In this document: positions 36,760 to 49,900 of the stretch, piece by piece
Numbering within the stretch: position 1 is the first letter of the stretch
Layout: every line of letters begins with the position of its first letter
Source: Cucumis sativus
Taxonomy: Eukaryota > Streptophyta > Magnoliopsida > Cucurbitales > Cucurbitaceae
NCBI RefSeq assembly: GCF_000004075.3
Contig: NC_026660.2
Coordinates: 9,052,001-9,116,000 of the forward strand
Length of the DNA: 64,000 nucleotides
Reading direction: 5' to 3'
Program-made: the position numbers and the translations under genes
The notes under the pieces: generated by a model
Seen by the model: only the letters and a program-made list of their open reading frames with translations
The model's database searches: none
What the model was told of the DNA's origin: nothing

Positions 36760-38600
36760 ACTGAAAAAATCATCTCAACAAGTTCTTGAAACATTGCATA
36801 CATATCATCCATATGAGCCAAGTTCATTCACATATAAAGCCCAAAAAAATAAAAGAATTTGAAGTAATGATCCAACCAAATAAGCACGAATATAGTTTGG
36901 GTTACAAACTTGTTCAACTTGATCCTAACTTGATTCCAAGTCGGTTTTTGTATCAAGAAACACTACTAAAAAAGACTTGAGATGTCCAACTATTTTCTAA
37001 ATGATCCTAAATATTGTTGGAGTAAAACATTCTAAGAAGAATCATTGAATCGAATACAACCAAACTGATCCTGGATATATGAATGTCACTTTACAAGAGA
37101 TAAAAAGGGTTTTCGAATAATTTTGAAAAATTTTAATGTTTCTAACTCAGCCCAAAATTTCAAATAAGCTCAAACATGCAAAATCCTACAAGTTTAACAT
37201 ACACTTCATTTCATTTAAAAACTTCAGATGAATATAAGAAACAAATACTCCAAATTGTATGTCTGATATTGCATGGACTCGTCAATAAGGAATTTAAGAA
37301 AAATTGTAGTGAGTTTTAACTTTCTATAAGTCCGGAGGAATAATAACTTTTGAATGATGAAACATAGTGACTTCATGTTATATTTGTTGGGACTAGGGAG
37401 AAGTAGAATCAAGGTTGTCACATACTTCTGAATAGGTGGTTCTCCAATGCAGCAACCAATCAATCTTGCAAGATTAGAATGGTTGAGGTCATCGAGGAAG
37501 TTAACACATCAGCTTGAAATGGAAAACCGAGTAATTTTAACTTAGAGAAGAGATGAGGATACCCAAAAAGTAACTGTGATTGCGCGAGACAAAGACGAAG
37601 AGTGCCCATATCGAATTTCAAATAACTATAAGCAAATTTATTAACATATAAATAACAATAGAAATTAACCAGATTTCAAGAACATCTATCGCTCGTTCTC
37701 CTTGTTTTACATTACCAGCATGTTTCAATTGATAATGTCAATGTAAGTTTGCAAAACGTATGAGGCATTACTTACCTTCTTAAAGATTGGAAATTCAAAT
37801 CCCCACTTTCATGTTAAACTAAAAAAGAAATTGGAAAAAATGCATATCACATTATAGTATAAAATGTATTGAAACCAAAAGATAATATTGCCAAAAGAAC
37901 GTTGGAAAGAAAGTGAAACATGAATATAGAAGCTTTTCAAAATCAAGAAATTTTTTTTTAGGATGTCAACAACAATGTTCGAAAACAGTAATACCCAACT
38001 TTAAATAAGAATAAACTTAAAATTACATAGCTAGGGAACTAAATTTTACAAACCCATCAAAATCCAAAGAGTTAAAATTTCCAAAAACTTTCAACCTAAT
38101 CAACTTAATTATTAGCTTCCAATGTTCCAAATTTATAATAATCCAAATTAAGGGCAAATAGATTAGGATAATTTCAAATCTCCAAAACGATTATATACGT
38201 TTCAAAATTATGTTGACAAAACTCTAGATCAAAAGAAGAAGAAGTTTACCGCAATGGTACTAGTGACACTGATGAAGCTATCAGCCTTTTGAATCACACA
38301 GAGAATTATTAACCTTTGATCAAGAAGGAATGCAACTTTCAATAAACTTCAACTTGACCCAACATCTCATCTCCTTCTTCAACTCATTCTCCTTTGATGT
38401 GAATCATGGTGTTCCACTCGTTTCAAAAGGACTAATTACAAGATCTAAAGCATAAAAAATTCAATAATCATTCATTATTCATGTACAAGAATGGATAGGA
38501 TCGGTTCATCGTGAATTTCATGTGCCACATACTAATACAAGAGACGAATGACCATTTGGAGATTTGAAGGTCAATGTTTTCTCAATTGAATTGGACTATG
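36760..38600. other. Spacer, nothing recognised
   Basis: AT-rich with scattered small ORFs that lack domains. A GGAAATTCAAATCCCC word near 37788 recalls pol III B-boxes, but no tRNA fold is apparent. Confidence 0.35.
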
Positions 38601-38639
38601 GGGTAGAGATTAAGCTTCCTTGAAGCCAACAATTTGAAG

Positions 38640-41600
38640 ACCACTTTTATTGTATTTGCATTTGTTTTAATTTAACAAATTAGGGTAACTACCATTAAAG
38701 CTTAGTATTAAAGATGGTGGTTGGAAGATAAAAATATTAGTTAATGTTTTAAAGACTTGATATTTTCATTAATTAGGATAAAACCTCTACAAGGTTATAT
38801 AATGTCTTTATCATTTCATTTGTAAGCACAAGACTTTTGATGAATGCAATTTAAAATCTCATTTTGAGAGATTTTCCTTAATTTGTAATTCTTGTGATAG
38901 AATGCATGCAAGTCATTCAATCTAACTGCATGCATTCTATCTAACTTTGATCAAGTTTGATTGTGGATTGACTCAATTTAGAACAAGATTTCCAAATCCT
39001 GCTTCTAGATCTTCGATCTAAGATGTAATCAAATCCTAATTTTCTCTTGGTTTATCTAAATTAGTGTAATTAGTGTAATGAGATGTTAGTTTCTTATTTG
39101 AAAGGTTCTTACTATGTTAATAGCTTGGGTCTTTGGATTGAGGATTAAGATTGTCTTATCATTTGGTATCAGAGAATAGGTTGCATCTTTGTAGCCTACT
39201 CTAGGATTGATTATATCTTTCTTTCTTGCAAAATTTTGATTCTTGTTTTTAGTTTCATATAATCAATTCTTGTCTTTTCATCAATCGTTCTTTATATCTT
39301 TATCTTACTTCAATCTTATTACGTCATACATATTGGAAAAAAAGGTTGTGAAGAAAAGTAAAAAAAGAAAAAAAAATTGAGAAGAAAAGTAAAAAAAGAA
39401 AAGAAAAGAGAAAAAAATTGAGAAAAAAATTGTTCTTGCAATTATTCAAACAAGAAAAAAATTGTGATTCATCTTTGTTTGTAATCAAATTTTGCATAAT
39501 TGAGTTATTACATTAACTCTTTGCCTGTTTCTTCCATTCCCTAAGTCAATTGCATGATCATTTGAATGTCTTTTCACCTTCATATCATTAATTGTTGAAG
39601 ACTTTCAAATCTATGACTTTCAAACTTCTTTCATTTTCTTTCTCCTTGCAAATTACCGAATTTCTCTTTGTGCCCTTCAACAAACTATTAGATCCACCTC
39701 TTATCTTCAACTTCCAAGAAGGATAGTTTTTCAAATTCATTTCTTAAAACCTTTCTATTTGCAAATTAATTTATGTGTTGAGTTTCGTCCGAAGATTATG
39801 TTCTTCCTTATTTGTTTGAACCTTTCATTTTTTGTTCATTTTATGGTTAGCTTCATAATTATCTTGTCTTACTTATATTGAATAGCTCACTATTTCAAGG
39901 ATTGCATAGGCCTACCCAATATAATAATTTAACTACTTTTCCAAATAGCCAAAGGTATAAACGAGTGTTCCAAGTGAACAATCAGTGAGTTGAGTGTGTG
40001 AGGTCCTTTTTAATCTATTCACTATGAATCAAAAAACAAAAAATAGTGGGGAGATTAGTGAAGCTAGGAGGATAGAAGCACAAGGAGGAGCAATTGTTCG
40101 TTTAACTCAAGTAATTAATGACTTGACAGATCGATTAGATAGGATCGAGGTAGCATTAAGGAATCGTCACCAAGGGCAAGTCTTGAACGAAGGAGTTGAA
40201 AATGAAGAGGACGAGGATAATGAAACCCTTTTAGCCATACAAAATCTAAGAGGGAGGAGAGTGTTAGGCCAAGGTAGAAGAAGAGAAAGAAGAGAGGGAA
40301 GGGACATGTTACCAGAAAGAAGGGTTGAAAGGGAGTACCAAAATGAAAGAAGAGAAGAAAGAGGGATAGGAGGAGTGAAGCTCAAAATTCCTACTTTTCA
40401 CGAGACAACGAACCCGGAGGAGTATTTGCAATATGAGAGTAAAATTGAGCATGTTTTTATTGCCATAATTTTAGTGGAGAAAATAAAATGAAGCTTGTTG
40501 TAGCTAAATTTGTGGATTATGCAAGTGTTTGGTGGACATCATTGAAACTTAAATGGAGAAGGAACTATGAAGAGCCAATTGAAACGTGGGAGAAATTGAA
40601 AGCCCTAATTTAGAGGAGGTACATACCTAAGCACCTATGAATAGAACCAATATTGATGAAGATGAAGAGGATACAATGATAAGATTCCTTGGAGGAATGA
40701 ACTGAGAATTGGCCAACCAAGTGGATAGATAAACTTACTTTGATAAGAAAGAGTTGTTACATCTGGTTGTCAAAATTGAAGGGCAGTTAGCTTGGGAGAA
40801 GATGCACTTCAAGAGGTATGTTTCTTCTAAATTACTTATTTTTCTACTACTACTTGGCAAAATAATTCAAATAGTGGAAAGGTGGATTTCAAACCTAAAG
40901 GAAAGATTGAGTTTGAAAAGAAAGATAAGGCTGAGAGCTCCAAGGGTAAAGAAAAATTGGATAGATCGAAGAAAGTTCGAGAAAAGAATCAAGACATAAA
41001 GTGTTGGAAATGCCAAAGGATTGGACATATTGCACACGATTCTCCAAACAAAAGAACCATGATCATTAAAAATGGTGAAGTTGTCACCGATGGAGAAGAA
41101 AGTGAGGAAGATGAGCTAATTGAAGAAGCAATTGAAGAAAATGAAGAACAACTAGAAGATGGGAGTAAATTGACACTTGTTACAAGAAGACTTTTTAGTG
41201 CTCAAGTTAAGGAAAATGATATTGAAGACCAAAGAGATAATCTTTTCCACTCAAGGTGTTTAGTTAATGGGATTCCTTGTACTCTTGTAATTGACGATGG
41301 AAGTTGCACAAATGTTGTTAGTACACTTCTTATCAAACAATTGCAAATTCCAACTCAACGTCATTCTAAGCCTTACATGCTTCAATGGCTCAAGATAATG
41401 GAACAATGAAGGTAGTTTCTCAAGCTTTGATTTCTTTTACCTTGGGAAAGTATAAAGACGAGGTCATATATGATGTGTTACCTATGCATGCTGGAGATAT
41501 TTTGCTTGGGCAACCAATGACAATTTGATCGATAGGTTTTGTATGATTGGTACTTGAATAGGTATTCTTTTACAAAAGATGGAAAAAAAACAACTCTTGC

Positions 41601-41800
41601 TCCTTTATGTTCGAAGGATGTATTTTCTAATCAATTAAAGTTAGAGAGAAAAAGGAAAGAATTTGAAGAAAAAGAATTGAGAGAAAAAAAAGAGGTGAGT
41701 GAAAAGTTAGATAAATACCTACAAGAAATTCTCTTTTTATTCGGTCAACCAACTCTTTTGACTACTTTAAGAGGTAAGATAGTCATATGCATATAGTTTT
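38640..41800 (+). mobile_element. Ty3/gypsy retrotransposon, 5' half only
   Basis: A primer-binding site TGGTATCAGAG (39164-39174), complementary to the 3' end of initiator tRNA-Met, marks the end of a 5' LTR; the LTR start is uncertain but probably upstream of the TATA-like GTTATATAATG at 38794. After a leader come a gag and protease region (40024-41530) and a Lys/Glu-rich piece, and the element stops near 41800 where Mutator-like sequence begins on the other strand. Reverse transcriptase, integrase and the 3' LTR are absent. Confidence 0.75.
40024..41530 (+). pseudogene. Retrotransposon gag-protease, frameshifted
   Basis: Begins MNQKTKNSGEISEARR with a coiled-coil stretch (LTQVINDLTDRLDRIEVAL) and an Arg/Glu-rich part, then the core gag (LKIPTFHETTNPEEYL; further on FVDYASVWWTSLKL and ETWEKLKALI), broken by stops at about 40490 and 40610. 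A zinc knuckle at about 41000-41045 reads CWKCQRIGHIAHDS: the last Cys of CCHC is replaced by Ser. The protease active site reads VIDDGSCTNVVS (about 41290), followed by VLPMHAGDILLGQP. It is inactive by stops and by the lost Cys. Confidence 0.8.
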
Positions 41801-41869
41801 CACTTGCCCTCCAATCTGACTGATTTTCAACTAGGTAGACGAGTTCTGAATATGCTGCCAACAAATATT

Positions 41870-43560
41870 CATTAGGAAATGCAAGAATACTTCTCCATGA
41901 TTCTAAAAACGTTGATTCGCTCGATATTTTCTCGATGCATTGTAAAACAAAGTAGCTACAATGTCATTCTTATATTTATCATTCAAATTTTGAGTCAAAT
42001 GTTGGACACAAAAGCCATGAAATGCGGAGGGAAAAACAAATGAAATACCCTTGGAAAAGCATGTTTTCCGATCTGCCACAAAGCTTAGATTAGGCACCTT
42101 CTCTATTACACCTTTCAATTTCTCTAAGAATCATTGTATTGAGGCATCTGTTTCTCTATCAACTACTCCAAAGGTAAGAGGATAAATCTTATTGTTACCA
42201 TTTAAGCAAATGACAACTATCAACTAACTCCGATATTTGTTCTTAAGAAATGTTCCATCTATGACTATAACCAATCTAATGCAATTTAAGAATCCTCGAA
42301 TACATAGACCAACAACCATAAAAAGATATTTGACAATCATCTTCAAGTTCCATATGAAATATTGTACCTGGATTTGTAAGTTCGGGTGTTTAATCATATC
42401 TAAGCAATAGATTATATGACTCTTCAGGAGACCCTTGCACTCGTTCATATGCATTTTCTTTAGCACGATGTGCTTTTTCATAACTCATATTTATGTCATA
42501 TTCTTGTCCCATGTCTTCTATGATATCACGTGGTTTGTAGAGGCGACCGATTCCCTTGAATTTGGACTTTATTAATTCTCTAACAACCCAAGATTTTGCT
42601 TGCCTATGGTCACGATTCAAAAACTCAATAGAACATGAATGAACTTTGACATACATTTTAATCTTGATTATATTTGAATCATTAAATCTCATTGCTCGCA
42701 ATCTCCAACCACACTTGCTGTCAATGCATCTAACAAAAAGAACATTTTTTGTAGACTTTTTTACTACAAACTGAATTTTTTTTCATTGTCAAGACACTTA
42801 ATCTCATTGACAAATATTTATTGCAAAAAAGTATTTGTCCTACATCCAACTCCTCACTTGTAGAGCTTTTTTCAGAGCAATCCCTCCTTTTTGTCTTCAA
42901 CTTTTAGCTAGAGAAGTTGTAGTGAACTTTAGCTTTTCCTTTGGAATCTTTTGTAGGAGCATCTCTATATTGTGGGATGTCAAGCGATTCGTTCATCTTT
43001 TGAATTATATGACTCGTATGATTCTCATATAGCTGAAGTGGTCCCTATCATGTTATCACACAAGCCAACTTGAACTTCACCAATATGAACTTCATTCTCA
43101 TCTAATGTATCCATTGCAATTGGAGGATGGGGGTTTAAGTTATGAACTTGGTTGCTCCCGGATACTGAATTGTAATTTTTGTTGAACACTTTCTTGCTTT
43201 GATTAGTTCTATGATCAAATGAGACATATAGAGGGACCTTCAATGAATTTTCACTAAGAATATAAAATTTTAAATCACAATTATTTCTTAACTCAAATGG
43301 AGGAGCTTTGTTTTTCACTTTTATCTCATATATGTATAATATTGTTATGTCGAACTCTGTAGAGTCAACTTCTACAAAGTCATATAATTATGCATATAAA
43401 TCTTTATGTGTTATTTCTTTACTAACAACAATACTTTTTAACATGCCTCCTTCATATTTTCTTCGTTCCCCATCCCATGTACCATCGTAAAGCACTAAAA
43501 TCCAAACATGTGACAAAGGAAAAAATAACAAGAAAAGAAAAAAATCTAAAAACTTTTTCA
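41870..43560 (-). pseudogene. Mutator-like (MULE) transposase remnant
   Basis: Read on the minus strand from about 43490 to 41900 with several breaks. The order of pieces is: N-terminal YDGTWDGERRKYEGG; then PPFELRNNCDLKFYIL; then the MuDR-type domain (RAMRFNDSNIIKIKMYVKVH, then REL and FKGIGRLYKPRDIIEDM); then VIDGTFLKNKY carrying the first catalytic Asp region; then FVADRKTCF with the second Asp and FPSAFHGFCVQHL. These are hallmarks of plant MULE transposases. Frameshifts and stops between the pieces make it inactive. No terminal inverted repeats were recognised. Confidence 0.75.
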
Positions 43561-43907
43561 TGTTTATTAAAACACACCATAGCTTGTGGACGTTCACCAA
43601 AGGAGAGGATAAACGGCACTGGAGTAGAAGCGGAAACTTAAATAAGAGAAAGAATGGATTGTAAAAATTAAATAAGAGTAATTTAGACATTTGAGTTGGT
43701 AAAAGTGAACCTTTTCAAAATGAATGGTAAAATTGATTTAGCCTATTTTTGGCAGTTAAGGTATCTTCCCGAATGGAGCCTAATCCAAATTTTATGGCCC
43801 GATGTGTTGATGGCCCAATTTGGTGACAATGGAAAGGTCAAAGGAAATGGCTAAGCTGACTGTGAGCTTAAAATGGAAGTGAAGAAATTGGAAGACACAA
43901 GTCCACA

Positions 43908-46900
43908 ATGGTGTCAACTTTAAGGGCCTTTGCCCCCACATTCAATCGCTATCCGTCTCGCGCCTTTTCAATCAAAACCCAGATGGATTCCATCACCAGA
44001 AACCCCGACGGCTACACCTCCACCTCCGCTTCCACCTCTAAACCAACAGAAACTCCGATCACCTTGCAGGAATGGCAGGGCTGGGGCTCCACCTCTCCTG
44101 TTCCCACCATGGTTACGGAAATTATCGACGAATTGAAGGTCTTGGAGAAAACTGTTGATGCCCAAATGAGTTTTGGTGGTAATGGCGGCAAACTTCAGGT
44201 GTGCCACATACCCATTGGATATGTTTTTCGCCTCTTCTTCTACTTTGTTTCTTTTTGGTTGATACTGCAACAGATTTTGTTGAATTCTATACTCAATTAT
44301 TGTTTCTATATCCTTTGCAATCAATCAACTCATCTAGATATTGTTAATGGAGTAAACAGCAACTTGGAATTTTAGATTGATTCATGTCTTCTCTTTCAAA
44401 ATGGTTGTGGAAATTCTTAAACGAAGTGAATGTCATATGGAGACTTATTAGAAGTAGAGTTTAGATAATCTCAGTTCGTCCACCAAACAGCAGCTGGTAG
44501 TAATTTCCCTGATCCTTGGGATGGATTGACATTTCTAAAAGTAAAACCAGGTCTTTCATGGAAAAAGGATCACTTTTTAACTTAGCATTGGCAGGAGACT
44601 TGGGTAGTCGGAAGATATATGGTTGGATTCTAACCCATCTTGCAACTCGTTCCCTAAATAAACTTTATGGATTGTCCAACACGAAAGGAAAGTTGGATTG
44701 AGATGCTCAGCTCAGTTTTTCCTCAAGCTGGGAGCTTGTCTTGGTAAGTCAGAATGATTATTAATGTTCCTGAAAATTTGAAAATTGGGGAAATTATCAT
44801 GTAAATTACCTAATCTTCAACTTGACCCACAGATAAAGTAAGTTAAACCTGAATTTAGCCAAGCAGATATGTGATGGAAACTTCCCTAAAAATCTTAGTT
44901 CTTCCATTAGACCTTGCCTTCTAGGAGTCTTAATGCGCAGAAAGATTTTAAAAGACATTTTGTATCTATCTATATCTCCATGAGTTTGCAAAAAATCCTG
45001 CTCTTGTGAGGAAACCGTAGACTGCATTTTATCCACCGTATTTATTTTTACTACTAAAAGTTGGAAACTTCTTTGCAAACTTTTTGTTGATTTGGTGCCA
45101 ATCTTAAGACATCAGAAGCTGGCTTCTAAATCTCATGAGGTCCTTTTTTATGTAGCAAAACTAGGATTCTTTGGTTAAGGCCCTCAGGGATTATTTGCAA
45201 AGATTTTAAATTCAAAATTTTGGTTCATTTTGTGAACATGTATTAACATTTTTAAGTTCGCTGCATAGGATTTTTTTGTAACTACTGCATAGTCTCCATC
45301 CTTATAGATTGGAAGGTCTTTTTGTATTTCTTCTCTTGGGCAAAGTGATGCCTCATCACTTTGTCCCCTAGATTGTTCCATTCATATTACTTGGTAATTC
45401 TCCTTGCTTCTGAGATGGCAGAACTATTCCTGCAGTATCTTTTTTGGTTAGTAAACATGTGGAACACGAATCAAGTTTAGATAACCATTCCTTGAACCAT
45501 GAGACCGTGGTGCTATATATTTTGCTACCTATTTTATTCATTGTGCAAATGATTGCCTTGTTAATGTTAATCTTTGGCATTATTTCAGGGATATTTCAAA
45601 ACTCAGGAGGACAAAAAACACCGAGCTACATATCAGGCTCTAGGTAGTTCTGAGCAGAAACTGCAATTCTTTTCTGCTCGACAAATTGCATGTCGCTTAC
45701 TTGGGAGCAGGGATTATCTTTGTCAAAAGGTATAATCCATCTTAAATGATTCTGTATTTCTTGGGGTTCTATTCATATTAACACGACCAGTTTGTTGAAT
45801 GTGTTTTTTCAATGCATTTATTAAGAATTGATAGGTTTTTTAGTATCTAAAGACCCTTATTGTTACTTTATGTAACATATCTGCCTTTGTTGTGTTCTTT
45901 TGAATCTGTTTAGTGCTGGCTGCCTTTTGAGGATTGTATGTGTTCAAGAGTCAAACATTGTTCTCTATGGGATAGAGCACGGTTTTGGCTATATATGCAT
46001 CCAAAGGTCTGTACTGCTCGTTGATTCTTTCATCTGCTAAACATGACATGAAGTTTATCTAGAGTTATTGTTCAGGATTTTCTGCGGCAGAACAACACAG
46101 GGAAGTTGTTATTGCAAGTATTTGGTAAAGAAGCCACAACTTTGTCCCTCTATGGTATCTCCGAACATGAAGAAATTATGTGGAATGCATTCAAGTCCGC
46201 AGGTAACTGTATTCCTTGTGTAACCTTTAACAAGCCTATAGCTTTATTTACTATAGCAAGAGCTAAATTTATCTTATTCTAGGTCTAAGAAGATAAGTAT
46301 TTCTTTAAGAAATTTATGATATTACACTGAAATTTTGAATCCATGAATACTGACTTATTAGGATATTGAGTGTCTATAAAGTGGGGAAGGAAGGAGTTAG
46401 ACATTTGGTAAGTTAACTAGAGCTTGGGAGAGATATCAAGAGGAAAGGGTGCAACTGTCTCAAATTTCTTGTTTATGTAATTTCTTCATTAAATTGAAAT
46501 ATAGTTTTCTTCAGCATTTACTTTGTGTTTGGATATCTAACAGATGTATATGGACAGTGGCTATCATCAATAAACTGTTGTATGGTTTCCACACTGTAAT
46601 AACTCATTAGGAAAGGTTTTATGGCATGTAGACTATTTTCTTCTTTTGTTTACTGTGATTTTCCAAATATTATTCAGGTAGAAGCAAAGTTTGTTGCCTT
46701 TATCCCAACAAGAATGCAACTTCTAAAGGTGTTCAGGAGGCCTTCGGCTCTGAACTCTCAACTAAGCAAGAAAACACACAGCAAATGGTACATACCTTCT
46801 GAAGCAGTGTAGTTAATGTTCCTTTGTGATTATACTCATTATTCACTGTGAAGCTAGAATTTTACTTTATACATATTATTAAATGGTAATGATGCAAGTA

Positions 46901-49900
46901 TAGACTACATGGTGGTTGGATATACACATTATGAAAGTATATACTCATCACTCAATGTTAGCTAGAATTAACTCTCCCACAATGTGTGACCTTTATGGTT
47001 GGATATACCTGTGGAACATTATTTATGGAAGAATTCTGTTAGGCCACCTGTTATATGGCAGTACAGTAGGAGAAGAAGCAAAGGAATTGCACGTGTAATG
47101 GAAGTATAGTTGCTATGGCTGGGACCCACAGTTAGTTAGAAAGAGGGGAAGGTTTAAACAGCGGGGAGGTGGGGAGTCAGGGAGTGAAGTTATGAAAATT
47201 GTGTGAGGCGGTTGCCTATTCCTTGAGAGATAGGAAAGGCAGAGACAGGGGTTAGGGTTACACATTTGAAGTAGTATATAAACTGGGGTTGGAGAATAAA
47301 GTTGCGGATGCATTATCTCAGCTACCTCTGTTGGTGCACTTAACTCATTTGTCAGCCCCTGCTCTGTTGGATATGGCAGTGATTAAAGAAGAGGTGGAGA
47401 GTGATTTGTGATTGAGGAAATCATCAATAGACTGAAGAAGGATGAAGAGAGTGTGGCTGATTTCTCTCTACATCATGGAGTGTTGAAGTACAAAGGTAGA
47501 GTGATGTCCAATTCTTGAGCTTTACTGCCTACTCTATTACATACATATCATGATCCGGTATTTGGTGGACATTTGGGTTATTTGAGAACTTATAAACGTT
47601 TGACGGGGGAGCTGTACTGGGAGGGAATGAAGGGAGATGTAAAGAAATATTGTGAAGAATGTGTTGTTTGTCAGTGTAACAAGAGTTTGGCTTTATCTCC
47701 GGTGGGTTTGTTGATGCCATTGGAAATTCTGTATGCCATATGGAGTGACATTACGTTGGATTGATGGGTTACCAAAGGCTAGAGGATTTGATGTTATACT
47801 GTTGGTGGTGGATAGACTTAGTAAATACGCTCATTTTTTTGACTTAGTAAATACGCTCATTTTTTTTACTCTGAAGCATCCTTATACGGCAAAATCTGTG
47901 GCTGAAGTGTTTGTCAAGGAAGTGGTTCGGTTTCATGGATTTCCAAAATCCATAGTATCTCATTGTGACAAGGTCTTTGTTAGAAATTTTTGGTGTGAAA
48001 GGTTTAGATTGTTCGGTGCATGACTGAATCGAAGATCAGCCTATCGTCGACAATCAGATAGCCAGATTGAAGTGGTGAACTGGAGCATCGAGGCATACCT
48101 TTGTTGCTTTTGTGGAGAGACCAAAGGAGAGGTTATCATGGTTGCATTGGGATGAGTACTGGTACAATACCACGTACCAAATTTCTATGGCCTAACCCCA
48201 TTCCAAGCAGTGCATGGATGATTACCTCCTCCGTTGATTTATTATGGAGATTTAATACTCTTAATTCTACCCTTGATCAACCACTCAGGGAAAGGGATGT
48301 GACCTTTGTGTTGAAGGAACATTTACGGGTAGCTCAGGAAAAAAATGAAAAAATCTGCAGATAAAAAACTGTGGTATGTGGAGTTTCAGGTGGGAGATTT
48401 GGTATTTTTGAAGATTTGCCCCTACCGACAAGTGTCATTGCGGAAGTGGAGGAACAAAAGACTGTCTCCAAAATTTGTTGGGCCATATCAAGGGCTGGAA
48501 ATAATTGGACCAGTGGCATAGAAATTGGAATTACCTCCATCAGCTTCTACACATCCAGTCTTTCATGTCTCACAGCTGAAGGGAGTGTTAGGAGAGCATC
48601 TGGAGGTACAGCACACATGGTGCCTTGTCTGAAACTCATGAGTGGGTGACCAAACCAGAGGAGGTTTATGGATACCGGAAGAATCCTACAATGGGAGTGT
48701 GGGAAGTACTGATTAGTTGGAAAGGATTACCTCCTCATGAAACTACTTGGGAGGTTTGTGATGATTTTCAGCAGCAATTTCCACATTTTCACCTTGAGGA
48801 CAAGATGATTTGGAGAACGAGAGAAATGTTAGGCCACTATTATATGGGCAGTACAGTAGGAGAGGAAGCAAAGGAAGCGCATGTGTAATGGGAAGTATAG
48901 CTGCTAAGGCAACCCACAGTTGGTTAGAAAGAGGGGAAGGTTTAAATAGAGAGGGAGTTGGGGGGAGTGAAGGTGTGAAAATTGTGTGGGATGGTTGTCT
49001 ATTTCTCGAGAGATAGGAAAGGCAGAGAGAGGGGTTCAGGTTTCCATTTTGTTCTTTGCTATTTGTCTTTGTTCTTGTTCGAGACTTGGTGATAAACCAA
49101 TTCCTTGTAATAGCTCTTGGCATCTTCACTAAATAAGAATCATCCAAAGTTGGTGTTCTATCAACTTCTAGGCACAGCTATTCAATCCGTACAGTTTCAA
49201 ATAACATACTTTGTATTCTGGAATGATGATGTTTTGTTTTTTTGGCCATGCTTCTGTTTTTGTAAAATTTTCTGTTCTTCCAGTTGATCAAGGTCATAAT
49301 GTTCTTGTTGATTCTGCTCATAGACTGATGGAGATGGAATTCTGAATTTTATTTTGATTGACGGTACTTGGAGCAACTCTGCTGCAATGTTCAACCGACT
49401 TAAGGTAATGTTATGTAGCATTTTTGTTTTATGTCTTCTAAGCCAATGTTTTTCCCATGACAAAATGACTGATTAGTATAAGCCACATGACATACAAGGA
49501 CAGGATTTTGAATTTTAGGATGATGTCTTAATTGTTTACCATTTCATTTTATTTAACAGAAGCATGGTCAGATAGGAAATCCACCCCAAGCAAATGTGAA
49601 ACCAAAATTTACCAATTTTTAACAATATAAGCCACATGACATACAAGGACAGAATTTTCGAGTACTCCAAAACGAGGCCGGCCATCTAGCTCCCCCATCT
49701 GTCAGCAATATTGAGAAGGATTCTCAAATTTCTTTTATTCCATGATTTCTGAAAGGGTGATCTTATGAAGTTGGACCACCATAGGATCTTGGTTTCTGGA
49801 GATTTTGTCAATGAAAGCAATTATAAATATAAACTCCGTACTTTTAGATGGCACTACCCAACAGAAATGGGCCTCAATCAGTTCATTTCCCGTAGTTGAT

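Noticed and set aside
43968..44324. 118-residue minus-strand ORF over exon 1 of the DTW gene
   Set aside because: It is the antisense shadow of a coding exon and has no domain.
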